Assembly (NCBI RefSeq): GCF_017052465.1
Contig: NZ_JAFHKT010000146.1
Location: 1-64,000 of the forward strand
Length of the DNA: 64,000 bases
Source of the DNA: Arthrobacter pascens
GTDB taxonomy: Bacteria > Actinomycetota > Actinomycetes > Actinomycetales > Micrococcaceae
Direction of reading: 5' to 3'
In this document: piece by piece, positions 51,570-59,919 of the stretch
Layout: the number at the start of each line of letters is the position of its first letter
Numbering within the stretch: the first letter of the stretch is position 1
The notes under the pieces: generated by a model
The model's database searches: none
Told to the model about the DNA's origin: nothing
The model's input: only the letters and a program-made list of their open reading frames with translations
Program-made: the position numbers and the translations under genes

Positions 51570-51875
51570 TCAGACGGGCGCCCACCTGCCGCGGCTGCGG
51601 CGGAGCACCAAAAGCGAGCCGGTCACCGCAACGCTTTCGACGGCGTCGCGCATCATGGCGGCGGACTCCAGCGCCTGGCGGTTCTCACCGCTGTATTCGG
51701 TCGGCTCCACGAGGAACCGGAGATTCAGCTGCGGCACGCCGCCGGCCAGTTCCAGCTGGTTCGCTTCCACGTGATGGCGCGTACCGAGGGCTTCGACGGC
51801 GGCGGCCATGACGGCTTCGGGAGGGTTGCCGGGCTTCAGCCCGGTGATTTTCAGTCTGGTCTGGAACGACGGCAT
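51570..51875 (-). CDS. Small hypothetical protein
   Basis: 101 residues, soluble. Alternating strand/helix pattern (MPSFQTRLKITGLKPGNPPE at the start, then AVMAAAVEALGTRHH, then LNLRFLVEP), compatible with a small alpha/beta fold. No family recognised. Start chosen at ATG 51875 behind GGGTGG; the frame continues upstream into the palindromic element without support. Convergent with dedA. Confidence 0.65.
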   Translation of the reverse strand: MPSFQTRLKITGLKPGNPPEAVMAAAVEALGTRHHVEANQLELAGGVPQLNLRFLVEPTEYSGENRQALESAAMMRDAVESVAVTGSLLVLRRSRGRWAPV

Positions 51876-51911
51876 GGACACCACCCTAGCGGCCCCGCGC
51901 CTGCGAACGTT

Positions 51912-51979
51912 GAGCGCGAACGGGCAGTTAAGGCCCCTCAAGTCCGGATCCAAGGGGCCACACCTGCCCGTTCGCGCTC
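51912..51979. repeat. Intergenic palindromic element, GCGCGAAC family, copy 2
   Basis: Outer arms GAGCGCGAACGGGCAG (51912-51927) and CTGCCCGTTCGCGCTC (51964-51979) are exact complements, with a partly paired interior (GGCCCCT / AGGGGCC). Same ends as the elements at 5014 and 57696. Confidence 0.8.
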
Positions 51980-52055
51980 CGGCAAAGTCGGCCGTGAAAA
52001 GGGGCAGTTGCGTTTTGTCTGGGGCGAGCCTATGTTGGCAAAAAGGGGCGCGATC

Positions 52056-52210
52056 ATGCACGAACTCTCTATCACGCAGGGCCCTGTTGGCGCCGTTCCG
52101 GACACCACAGGCGAACGGCCGGCCACTGCACTCAACGTCGGCATCGCCCTGTTCCCGTTCCATGGCTGCGGCGGCGCCGATGTCGGAGTCCCCGGCCAAA
52201 ACACAGACTC
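52056..52210 (+). pseudogene. hypA remnant (hydrogenase nickel-insertion protein)
   Basis: ATG at 52056, behind AAGGGG, starts MHELSITQ, the near-invariant HypA N-terminus that contains the nickel-binding His2. After about 30 residues of poor match the frame reads FHGCGGADVGVPGQ, which resembles the HypA C-terminal zinc-site segment (CGSADV). The middle, with the first zinc Cys pair and most of the fold, is missing, so it is a large internal deletion. The frame stops at 52265 without the family ending. A functional protein is very unlikely. Confidence 0.6.
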
Positions 52211-52224
52211 AAGTCCTCGGAGGT

Positions 52225-52300
52225 GCCATAGAACACTGGCATACAACGTGCGGCTGCGGCGATGAGGCCGGCATCCGCATTTCATACGGGCACAAACCGA
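52225..52300 (+). pseudogene. hypB N-terminal remnant (hydrogenase GTPase)
   Basis: In another frame the sequence reads HTTCGCGDEAGIRI (52240-52281), close to the Cys-rich HypB N-terminus of actinobacteria (MC..TCGC..DAG-RI). GGAGG (52219-52223) sits just upstream, but the codon at start distance is ATA, not ATG. The His-rich stretch and the GTPase domain are absent. It follows the hypA remnant, the usual hyp order. A 22-codon open frame with its own ribosome site (52369-52437) lies between it and the next gene; its meaning is unclear. Confidence 0.5.
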
Positions 52301-52440
52301 TCCGGTACCTAATCGGATCGCTGACAAGAGGACACCAGGCCCCACAAGGGCCATTGAAAGAGGCAACGATGCCTGCTGAAACTGCCCGCAAGGCGGAAGA
52401 AGCCCACTCCCCCACCCAGCACCTGACGGGCAGGTAAGCC

Positions 52441-53586
52441 ATGTCGGGCGAAGAACGGCCGCTGCAGAGCGGCGACTGGATCCGCGGTTTCCTCCGAGCC
52501 TGGAGCACCGATGAAGCGGTCGCCCGTGGCGGCACCGAGGACCTCGTCAAGCAAGTGGCGGAGCTTTATGGATCCGCGCTGCGACGGATCTTGGAAATCC
52601 TGCATCGCCAGGGGAAACTCGACGAAGCCACTCTGGAGGCGCTCACGGCGGACGACCTCGTGTCTGCCCTCCTGCTGGTCCACGGGCTGTACCCGCGCTC
52701 GTTGGAAGCGCGCGTCGCCGCGGCGCTGGAACGGATCCGGCCCTATCTCGACTCCCACGGCGGCGACGTGGAACTGGAGGGCACCAGCACGGACGGGGTG
52801 GTGCGGCTAAGGCTATACATCGACCCGGCTGCCCCGGGGTCGTCCACACCGCTCAGAGTTGCCATGGAGGAGGCCATCAAGGCAGTAGCACCGGAGGTCG
52901 CCGCCATCGACGTCGTTGAAGTGGAAAAACAGCCCGGACTGCCGGACCTCATTCCCGTGGACTCACTTCCTGTCCGGGCGATCAGTCCTGCTGACGCAAC
53001 ACCTGCGGCTACCTGGCACGATATGACTGGCACCTGGGTACCGGTTCCGGAAATCGCCGGGCTCGAATCCGGGGATGTCGCGGGCTTCCTGATTGGCGGC
53101 TACCCGCTGCTGGCCTGCCGCGCCGGACAGGATGTCTACGCGTACCGCGACTACTGCCCGCGCTGCACCGGCTCCATGGCCGGCGCAACCCTGGAGGCCG
53201 CCGCCGCAGGGGCCGGCGGAAGCGTCCTCCGCTGCCCCACCTGCCGCGGCCATTTCGACGTGCACCGCGCCGGGGCCTGCCTCGAGGACAAGGGGCTGCA
53301 CCTGGATCCGCTTCCGCTGCTGGTCCGGGCCGGAGTATTGTCTGTGGCCATCCCCAGTGAATCCGGGCAGCCCGCACCGTTGCCAGCCGCCCCGGCACCT
53401 CCAGCCCGGGCAGAGGTGACGCCCGTGCAGTCAATCCCGCTGGTCGCACCGGCAGGACAGGCGGTCCCCATGGCACTGGCCCCCGAACCGGCGTCGCCGG
53501 CAATACCATCACCGGCCGTGCCGGCGCCAATCATTCCCGTGGCGGCCGCCCCGGAGCTGCAGCCAGCCGCAGGACAGGACATATGA
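52441..53586 (+). CDS. NifU-like / Rieske-like fusion protein, hydrogenase-associated type
   Basis: 381 residues. NifU C-terminal-like domain at about 88-162 (PYLDSHGGDVELEG), but its Fe-S Cys pair is absent: LYIDPAAPGSST stands where GxCxxCPSS is expected. A Rieske-like region at about 195-295 has Cys239, Cys242, Cys265 and Cys268 (C-x2-C twice) in place of the Cys2His2 set. The last 75 residues are a Pro/Ala linker-like tail. As I recall, such fusions accompany actinobacterial group 1h [NiFe]-hydrogenases, which fits the hyp remnants upstream. May now be functionless or used elsewhere. Confidence 0.75.
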   Translation: MSGEERPLQSGDWIRGFLRAWSTDEAVARGGTEDLVKQVAELYGSALRRILEILHRQGKLDEATLEALTADDLVSALLLVHGLYPRSLEARVAAALERIRPYLDSHGGDVELEGTSTDGVVRLRLYIDPAAPGSSTPLRVAMEEAIKAVAPEVAAIDVVEVEKQPGLPDLIPVDSLPVRAISPADATPAATWHDMTGTWVPVPEIAGLESGDVAGFLIGGYPLLACRAGQDVYAYRDYCPRCTGSMAGATLEAAAAGAGGSVLRCPTCRGHFDVHRAGACLEDKGLHLDPLPLLVRAGVLSVAIPSESGQPAPLPAAPAPPARAEVTPVQSIPLVAPAGQAVPMALAPEPASPAIPSPAVPAPIIPVAAAPELQPAAGQDI

Positions 53587-53593
53587 GTTGACT

Positions 53594-53617
53594 GCGTGCA
53601 CGGAACGCTGTGCACGC
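53594..53617 (+). terminator. Hairpin after the NifU/Rieske-like gene
   Basis: GCGTGCAC (53594-53601) and GTGCACGC (53610-53617) are exact complements with an 8-nt loop, 8 bp past the stop codon. Confidence 0.5.
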
Positions 53618-53635
53618 CTCGCCCCGCTCCCTCAA

Positions 53636-53795
53636 CCGGCGAAAGGTGAGGGAGCGTCCGGGGTTAACCGGCGAAAGGTGAGGGAGCGTCCGGGGTTAAC
53701 CGGCGAAAGGTGAGGGAGCGTCCGGGGTTAACCGGCGAAAGGTGAGGGAGCGTCCGGGGTTAGCCGGCGAAAGGTGAGGGAGCGTCCGGGGTTAG
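53636..53795. repeat. Five 32-bp direct repeats abutting ppc
   Basis: Five head-to-tail units of 32 bp, starting CCGGCGAAAGGTGAGGGAGC, at 53636, 53668, 53700, 53732 and 53764. They are identical except that the last two end TTAG, not TTAA. The final TTAG carries the ppc stop codon (53792-53794), so the array grew outwards from the ppc end. CGCTCCCTCA just before the first unit pairs with TGAGGGAGCG in each unit and gives a hairpin. Confidence 0.9.
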
Positions 53796-56611
53796 CCGGT
53801 GTTGCGCAGGCCTGCCGCGACGCCGTTGACCGTGATCAGCATGGCGCGCTGGAGCCGGTCGTCGATCTCGGCGCCGGAGATGCTCTTGCCCTCCGCCGCC
53901 TCGGTGCGCACACGGCGGAGGAGCTCCACCTGCAGGTAGCTGATCGGGTCGAGGTACTGGTCGCGGATTTCCAGCGAGCGCTTCAGCGTCGGCTGGGCGT
54001 CCAGGAGCACGTGCTCGCCGGTGAGGTTCTGGATCTCCGTAACGGTCAGCTCGTACTCCTCCCGGATGGCGTGGAAGAGGTGGTGGAGCTCCTTGGGGAC
54101 CAGGGTGTCCACGTAGTAGCCCGCGATGTCCAGGTCCGTCTTGGCCAGGGTCATCTCCACGTTGGAGAGCACCGAACGGAAGAAGTTCCAGCGGTCCATC
54201 ATCTCCACGAGCTGGGCGGAGTGACCCGCCTCGCGGGCGGCCCTCAGGCCGGATCCCACGCCGAACCAGCCCGGCACGATCTGGCGCGACTGCGTCCAGC
54301 CAAACACCCACGGGATGGCGCGCAGCCCGCCCAGGCCGGCGCCGGAGTCCGGGCGCTTGGAGGGCCGGGAGCCGATGTTCAGCGAACCCAGCTGCTCCAC
54401 GGGAGTGGACGCCATGAAGTAGGCGGGCAGGTCAGGGTGGTCGATGAGGCTGCGGTAACGGGCGAACGCGGCGTCGGAGATGGTCTCCATGACGTCTCCA
54501 TAGCGCTCCCGCTGGTCATCGGAATTGCGGGGGGTGCGGTGCAGGGCCGACCCCTGCATCACGGCGGCCAGGGAAAGCTCCAGGTTCTCGCGGGCCAGCT
54601 CCGGCAGCGAGTACTTGTCCGAGATGACCTCGCCCTGTTCGGTGAACTTAATTTCACCCTCGAGGACGCCGTGCGGCTGGGCCATGATGGCGTCGTAGGT
54701 GGGTCCGCCGCCGCGTCCGACGGATCCGCCGCGGCCGTGGAACAGCCGGACGCGGACGCCGTGCTTGGCGGCGATGTCACGTAGCTTCTGCTGGGTCTTG
54801 TGGATCTCCCACTGGCTGGTGATCACGCCGGACTCCTTGTTTGAGTCCGAGTAGCCGAGCATGACTTCCTGGATGTCGCCCCGCAGCCGGACCAGCTCCC
54901 GGTAGGAGGAATCGGACAGCAGCTGGTCCACGATCTCCGCGGAGGCACGCAGTTCCTCAACGGTTTCGAGCAGCGGCGCGAAGCCGATCTTCGCATACGG
55001 GGCCTCTCCGAAGAGGCTGACCAGGCCGGCTTCGCGGGCCAGGACGGCCGCGGCCAGGACGTCGTCGGCGCCGCGGGTCATGGAGATGATGTATGTCTCG
55101 ATGACGTCGGGACCGTACGTGCGCAGGGCGCGCCGGATCTCGCGGAAGACGTCGTACGTGCCGTCAGCGACGCCGTCGAGCTTGATCGGGTGGCCGGACA
55201 GCGGACGGCGCGAGGCCAGTTCGGCGCTCAGCACTTCGAGCCGCTGTTCGCGCGTCAGTTCGGCGTACTGGATGCCGGGTCCGCCCAGGCGGTCCATGAG
55301 CTGCCCGACGGCGTCATGGTGGTGGTCGGCATGCTCGCGGATGTCCAGCGTGGCCAGGTGCAGGCCGAAGGAGGCGATGGCGCGCCGGACGCGGGCCAGC
55401 GCACCGTCGGCCACGAGGGACGCCGAGTGGTTGCGCAGCGAGAGTTCGAGCACTTCCAGCTCGCCGATGAGTTCCTCGGTGGAGGTGTAATCGCGGCCGG
55501 GCTGGTGGGGCGAGCCGGATGACACCCGCTTGCCCGTGTTGATGAGCTTGGCCTTGATGCAGGTGAGCTTGAGCCGGTAGGGCTCCTGGGCGTTGAGTTC
55601 GAGGATGCGCCGGTCCAGGCCGGGCAGCTTGGCCAGGTCCGCGTCGATCGAATCGAGCAGCGTCTGGTCCGCACCGGCGAGGGCCGTGGAGTTGGACAGG
55701 ACGGAGATGAGCTCGTCGATCAGGGCGATGCTGATCCGCACCGCGTTCTGGTTCTGCAGCTGCAGGATCTCGCGGGTCACGGCCGCGGTCACGTTGGGGT
55801 TGCCGTCACGGTCGCCGCCGATCCACGAACCGAACTTGATCGGGGCCTTGTGCGCGGGAAGCGTGACGCCGTGCTCGCCCAGGAGCCCGGACAGGTCCGT
55901 GAGCATCTCGGGGAGCGCGTCGGTAAGGATGCTGTTGAGGTAGTAGATGGCGTTGCGCGCCTCATCCACCGGAGTGGGCCGGACCTGGCGGAGCTCGTCC
56001 GTCTGCCACATCTGGTCGATCATTTCGGACAGCTGGCGGTCCTGCCGGCGCCGGGCCGTGGTGCCTTCCCCGGTGGGCTCGGCCAGCACATCGGAGAGCT
56101 TGCGGATCTTGTCCAGCACGGAGCGCCGCGAGGCCTCGGTGGGGTGTGCGGTGAAGACGGGACGCACGTCCAGTTCGTTCACGACTTCCTGGAGCACCGC
56201 CGGGCCTGCCTGGCCGGCAATATCGGCGACCGCCTTGGCCAGCCATCCGTCCTTTTCCTGCCGCGTGCGCAGGCCGCGGACCCGGTGGACCTGTTCGGCG
56301 GCGTTGGCGAGGTGGAAGTAGAACGCAAAGGCGCGGACCAGGTCGGTGGCCTGTTCAAGCGGCAGCGAGGCGAGGAGCTCACGGACCTGGGCAACGACGT
56401 CGTGCGCGCTCCACGGACCGGTGGCATCCGCGCCGCCGCGGGCGGCTTCCTTCGACTCCTTGGTCAGCAGGCGCACCTGCTCCACGAGATCCAGGAGTTC
56501 GGGGCCGTGCTGGCGGACCAGCGATTCGCCCAGCAGGGTGGAAACGCGGCGCACGTCCGCACGGAGTTCGGCGGCGAGATCTGTTTCGGAATTCATTGCA
56601 GTGTCAGCCAT
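53792..56611 (-). CDS. ppc: Phosphoenolpyruvate carboxylase
   Basis: Converts phosphoenolpyruvate + bicarbonate to oxaloacetate. 939 residues, standard length. Catalytic motifs: [11 protein letters not shown] near 160, [10 protein letters not shown] near 580, [14 protein letters not shown] near 615, and the C-terminal AGLRNTG needed for allosteric control. Start at ATG 56611 (MADTAMNSE) preferred; ATG 56593 is an alternative, and the frame is open to 56650. Immediately followed by the 32-bp tandem array. Together with pckG it sets the PEP/oxaloacetate flux. Confidence 0.97.
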   Translation of the reverse strand: MADTAMNSETDLAAELRADVRRVSTLLGESLVRQHGPELLDLVEQVRLLTKESKEAARGGADATGPWSAHDVVAQVRELLASLPLEQATDLVRAFAFYFHLANAAEQVHRVRGLRTRQEKDGWLAKAVADIAGQAGPAVLQEVVNELDVRPVFTAHPTEASRRSVLDKIRKLSDVLAEPTGEGTTARRRQDRQLSEMIDQMWQTDELRQVRPTPVDEARNAIYYLNSILTDALPEMLTDLSGLLGEHGVTLPAHKAPIKFGSWIGGDRDGNPNVTAAVTREILQLQNQNAVRISIALIDELISVLSNSTALAGADQTLLDSIDADLAKLPGLDRRILELNAQEPYRLKLTCIKAKLINTGKRVSSGSPHQPGRDYTSTEELIGELEVLELSLRNHSASLVADGALARVRRAIASFGLHLATLDIREHADHHHDAVGQLMDRLGGPGIQYAELTREQRLEVLSAELASRRPLSGHPIKLDGVADGTYDVFREIRRALRTYGPDVIETYIISMTRGADDVLAAAVLAREAGLVSLFGEAPYAKIGFAPLLETVEELRASAEIVDQLLSDSSYRELVRLRGDIQEVMLGYSDSNKESGVITSQWEIHKTQQKLRDIAAKHGVRVRLFHGRGGSVGRGGGPTYDAIMAQPHGVLEGEIKFTEQGEVISDKYSLPELARENLELSLAAVMQGSALHRTPRNSDDQRERYGDVMETISDAAFARYRSLIDHPDLPAYFMASTPVEQLGSLNIGSRPSKRPDSGAGLGGLRAIPWVFGWTQSRQIVPGWFGVGSGLRAAREAGHSAQLVEMMDRWNFFRSVLSNVEMTLAKTDLDIAGYYVDTLVPKELHHLFHAIREEYELTVTEIQNLTGEHVLLDAQPTLKRSLEIRDQYLDPISYLQVELLRRVRTEAAEGKSISGAEIDDRLQRAMLITVNGVAAGLRNTG

Positions 56612-56877
56612 GGAAACTATCTTTCGAGGGTTCGGACTTGGCTCGTACACTGCGCTGGATACTGTGAGCCGGCTTACTTGTTCCTATGGCATGTTACCCG
56701 CAGCACGCCGGGGCCGGGAATATGTCTCAGATGCTGTTACCGCCTTGAACCGCGTGTCCGGGCCCGGTATGGGGCCCTCCCTCCGGTCCTCCAGCCGCTC
56801 TCCAGCACGGAATCCAGGGGGCGGAATGAAGTATCTTTGCCAGGGGTTGTACAGGCAGCCGTCTACCTGGAGGAACC

Positions 56878-57696
56878 ATGAGCACAGCACCCGATGCCCA
56901 GCTGCAGCGCTGGCAGCGCTTCCGCAACAACCGCAATGCCGCTCTCGCCGCAGAGCACGGCTGGCTCACGCTCACGTCGTTCCAGTGGCTGGAAAGCCAG
57001 CCCTCCGCCGTCGACCTCGTCCCCGGCCTGTGGTCAACCGACGGCACGACGGCGGCACTTGCCGCCGGGGCGGCCGACGGGCTCACGCTCGTGGAGACCG
57101 GCGACCCGGTGGATGGGACCATTACGGCCCAGCTCGCCGATGAGGAGTCACTGATGTGGGTCCAGTTCGGCGGCCCTGACGGCCGCCAGGTGGTGGTGGA
57201 GCTGGCCATGCGTGCCGGCAAGTACGCCATCCGCACGCGGGATTCGCAGTCTCCCGTGTTCACCGAGTTCGACGGCGTGCCCACCTTTGATTACCGCCCG
57301 GACTTCGTGGTTGAGGCACGGTTTGAGGCGTTTGCCGAGCCGGAGGACGTTCCCATTGCGACGGCAAACCCGCTGGTGGACGGCGTGCACAGGAGCGTCG
57401 GCGAGCTGGTGTTCCGGCTCCCGGGAAAGGACCACGAATACCGGCTCCATGCCGAGGAAGAGAAGCTCGGTGCCCTGACTGTCACATTCCACGACGAGAC
57501 CAACGGGGACAGCACGGATGAGTGGCGGAAAGTCTCCACGGCCCGGCCCCGGCCCGACGGAACCGTGGTTCTGGACTTCAACCGCGCCATCAACTACCCC
57601 AGCGCCTTCACCCCCTACGGCACCTGCCCGATGCCCGTGAAGAACAACAGCCTCGACGCCAGGATCGAAGCCGGCGAAAAACAGCCCAACCCCTGA
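56878..57696 (+). CDS. DUF1684 domain protein
   Basis: 272 residues, soluble. The C-terminal hallmark LDFNRAINYPSAFTPYGTCP (20 residues), followed by a spaced AGEK end, is characteristic of DUF1684. N-terminal HGWLTLTSFQWLE is also typical. Biochemical role unknown. ATG at 56878 with GGAGG a few bases upstream. Divergent from ppc, with about 265 bp between; no clear site was recognised in that gap apart from AT-rich promoter-like sequence. Confidence 0.9.
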   Translation: MSTAPDAQLQRWQRFRNNRNAALAAEHGWLTLTSFQWLESQPSAVDLVPGLWSTDGTTAALAAGAADGLTLVETGDPVDGTITAQLADEESLMWVQFGGPDGRQVVVELAMRAGKYAIRTRDSQSPVFTEFDGVPTFDYRPDFVVEARFEAFAEPEDVPIATANPLVDGVHRSVGELVFRLPGKDHEYRLHAEEEKLGALTVTFHDETNGDSTDEWRKVSTARPRPDGTVVLDFNRAINYPSAFTPYGTCPMPVKNNSLDARIEAGEKQPNP

Positions 57697-57760
57697 GCGC
57701 GAACGGGCAGGTAATGCCCTCAAACCTGGGTTTTGCGGGCGTTTGCTGCCAGTTCGCGCT
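57696..57760. repeat. Intergenic palindromic element, GCGCGAAC family, copy 3
   Basis: Starts just at the DUF1684 stop codon. AGCGCGAACGGGCAG (57696-57710) pairs with CTGCCAGTTCGCGCT (57746-57760) with one mismatch. Interior less complementary than in copy 1, whose loop-side text TGCCCTCAA also occurs here. Confidence 0.75.
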
Positions 57761-57778
57761 TCGAACCGCGGGGGAGGG

Positions 57779-58990
57779 TTAGACGATCGCGGACACCCCG
57801 GTGACGGCGCGGCCCACGATGAGGGTGTTGATTTCGTACGAGCCCTCGTAGGTGTAGATCGCCTCGGCGTCGGCGAAGATTTTGGCCATCCGGAAGTCCG
57901 TGACGATCCCGTTGCCGCCGAGCAGAGACCTGCCCATGGCCACCGTTTCCCGCATCCTCGCCGATGTATATGATTTGGCCAAGGCCACCTGGGCCATGTC
58001 CGCAGCGTCACGGTCCTGCAGCTGGGCGATCCGCACCATCATGCCCATGCTCGCCACGGCGTTGCCCAGCATCGAGACGAGCTGCTGCTGAATGAGCTGG
58101 AACTTTGCCAGCGGCCGTCCGAACTGCCGCCGTTCGACGGCGTACTGCCGGGCGACGTCGAAGGCCGCCAGCTGCTGCCCCACGGCCTGCCACGCCACCA
58201 TGATGCGCGAGCCGCGGAGCAGTTTGTTCGTGTCCTCGAAGCTGCTGACCGTCGCAAACCGGTCCGCCTCGCGCACACGGACGTCATCAAAAACAATGTC
58301 GGCGTTCTGGACGGTCCGCAGCGCAATCTTGTTTTCGATCCGGCTGCGGGTCACTCCCGGCAGGGAGGCATCCACGATGAACCCGCGGACCGCGCCGTCG
58401 GCCTCGTCGCGCGCCCACACCAGCATGTAGTCGCAGAACGTCCCGTTGCCGATCCAGCGTTTGGCACCGTTCAGCACCCAGCAGTCCCCGCCGTCGTCGT
58501 CGGCTGCTCCGCTATGGCTCGATATCCGGCGGGCACGGGTTTCCATGCCGCCGGCAACGTCGGAGCCGTGCTCGGGTTCGGTCAGCGCGAAGGCGCCTGT
58601 GGTGCGCAGGTTGGAGGCGTCGTCGAGCAGCCGGCCCCGCTGGTCATCCGAACCGAATTCGTAGAGCGCTTCGACGAAGAGGTCGTGGTGGACCAGGAAA
58701 AACGTGGCGATCGACGTGTCCACGCGGGTTATTTCGGCGATCACCAGTCCGGCGAAGAGGTGGCTGTAGCCGCGCTGGGCCGGTGTGCTCAGCTCCAGGG
58801 CCGCGAGCTTCGGAAGGATGTGCGCGGGGAACTCGGCCCTGTTCCACCACTCCCCCGCGTACGGGGCGACCTCCGCAGCCAGGAAGTCCCGCAGCTCGTG
58901 GAGTTTCCGCTGTTCAGCGACGCTGAGCATCGACTCGTAGTCGAAGAAGTCGGCAGTGGGCAGGGCCTCCACCCCGGTGGCCTGGGTCAT
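57779..58990 (-). CDS. Acyl-CoA dehydrogenase (glutaryl-CoA dehydrogenase-like)
   Basis: 403 residues, the full ACAD fold. Landmarks: [15 protein letters not shown] (FAD/substrate contact), then [17 protein letters not shown], and the C-terminal catalytic Glu in [20 protein letters not shown] (20 residues). FAD-dependent alpha,beta-oxidation of an acyl-CoA; the C-terminal part resembles the glutaryl-CoA and short-chain group. ATG overlaps the SDR stop (ATGA). Confidence 0.93.
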   Translation of the reverse strand: MTQATGVEALPTADFFDYESMLSVAEQRKLHELRDFLAAEVAPYAGEWWNRAEFPAHILPKLAALELSTPAQRGYSHLFAGLVIAEITRVDTSIATFFLVHHDLFVEALYEFGSDDQRGRLLDDASNLRTTGAFALTEPEHGSDVAGGMETRARRISSHSGAADDDGGDCWVLNGAKRWIGNGTFCDYMLVWARDEADGAVRGFIVDASLPGVTRSRIENKIALRTVQNADIVFDDVRVREADRFATVSSFEDTNKLLRGSRIMVAWQAVGQQLAAFDVARQYAVERRQFGRPLAKFQLIQQQLVSMLGNAVASMGMMVRIAQLQDRDAADMAQVALAKSYTSARMRETVAMGRSLLGGNGIVTDFRMAKIFADAEAIYTYEGSYEINTLIVGRAVTGVSAIV

Positions 58991-59811
58991 TTCGGGCCCA
59001 TCCGGATGGCACCGTCGAGGCGGATGGTTTCGCCGTTCAGCATCGCGTTGTCCACGATGTGCGCCGCGAGATTGGCGTACTCGGCGGGCCGCCCCAGGCG
59101 GGACGGATGGGGCACCTGCCTGCCGAGGGAATCCTGGGCCTCGGGTGGGAGGCCGGCCATCATGGGTGTCTCGAAAATGCCGGGCGCGATGGTGACCACA
59201 CGGATCAGCGAACGGGCCAGCTCCCGCGCCAGCGGCAGGGTCATGGCCGCAACGGCGCCCTTCGAGGCGGCATAGGCCGGCTGGCCAATCTGGCCGTCGA
59301 ACGCGGCAACGGAGGCCGTGTTGATGATGACGCCGCGCTCTTCCCCGCCCAGTTCGGTGGCCGCGGGCTCCGTGGCCGCCATGGCGGCGGCGGCCAGGCG
59401 GATCACGTTGAACGTGCCCACCAGGTTGACCTGGATGACGCGGTTGAAGGTCTCCAGCGGCAGGACGCCGTCGCGGCCCAGCACCTTGCCGGGGGTGGCG
59501 ATGCCGGCGCAGTTGACCACGATCCGCAGCGGACCCAGCGCCGTTGCTGCATCGACGGCGGCCTGCACCCCGTGCTCGCTGGTGACGTCCGTGGGAACGA
59601 AAACCGCAGTGTTCGCGGGGCCGGTTTCCGAGCCGGCCAGTGGGCTGGCCGCCGCACCGGAGTTCAGCTCATCGGCGAAAGCCGCCCCGGCCGACGAGCC
59701 GAGGTCCGCGAGCACCACCGAGGCTCCGGCGTCGAACAGCCGCCGGGCAGTGGCAGCGCCCAGTCCGGACGCCCCGCCCGTCACCAGCGCCACAGAACCC
59801 TTGATGTCCAT
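58987..59811 (-). CDS. Short-chain dehydrogenase (3-hydroxyacyl-CoA dehydrogenase type II-like)
   Basis: 274 residues. NAD(H) site [16 protein letters not shown] near 10-25 with Asp at the end of beta-2, the NCAG motif, and the triad Ser ([10 protein letters not shown]), Tyr-Lys (YAASKG). It resembles HSD10/FabG-like 3-hydroxyacyl-CoA dehydrogenases, which fits the acyl-CoA dehydrogenase coupled to it. First gene of the two-gene operon. A dyad is centred about 50 bp upstream. Confidence 0.92.
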   Translation of the reverse strand: MDIKGSVALVTGGASGLGAATARRLFDAGASVVLADLGSSAGAAFADELNSGAAASPLAGSETGPANTAVFVPTDVTSEHGVQAAVDAATALGPLRIVVNCAGIATPGKVLGRDGVLPLETFNRVIQVNLVGTFNVIRLAAAAMAATEPAATELGGEERGVIINTASVAAFDGQIGQPAYAASKGAVAAMTLPLARELARSLIRVVTIAPGIFETPMMAGLPPEAQDSLGRQVPHPSRLGRPAEYANLAAHIVDNAMLNGETIRLDGAIRMGPK

Positions 59812-59853
59812 ACATCCTCCTTGATGCGGAAACCGGCAACCGGCGCGAACATT

Positions 59854-59871
59854 AGTTAGTGAATGTTAACT
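59854..59871 (-). promoter_or_regulatory. Dyad upstream of the SDR/acyl-CoA dehydrogenase operon
   Basis: AGTTAGTGAATGTTAACT: 5-bp arms AGTTA / TAACT with an 8-bp centre, overlapped by AACATT / AATGTT. About 45-60 bp upstream of the SDR start, in an AT-rich stretch suitable for a promoter. Candidate operator for a TetR-type regulator of acyl-CoA catabolism; no such regulator is in the immediate neighbourhood. Confidence 0.4.
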
Positions 59872-59919
59872 GAAAGCCGGGTCGCGCGCACCCTTCCCGC
59901 TATTCGCTAGGCTGGCGGG

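Noticed and set aside
52441..53586. Canonical Rieske [2Fe-2S] protein
   Set aside because: The Cys2His2 ligand set is absent; the motif is two C-x2-C pairs, so the cluster or metal may differ.
53636..53795. Possible CRISPR array
   Set aside because: The 32-bp units are contiguous with no spacers, and no cas genes are near. It is a simple tandem repeat.
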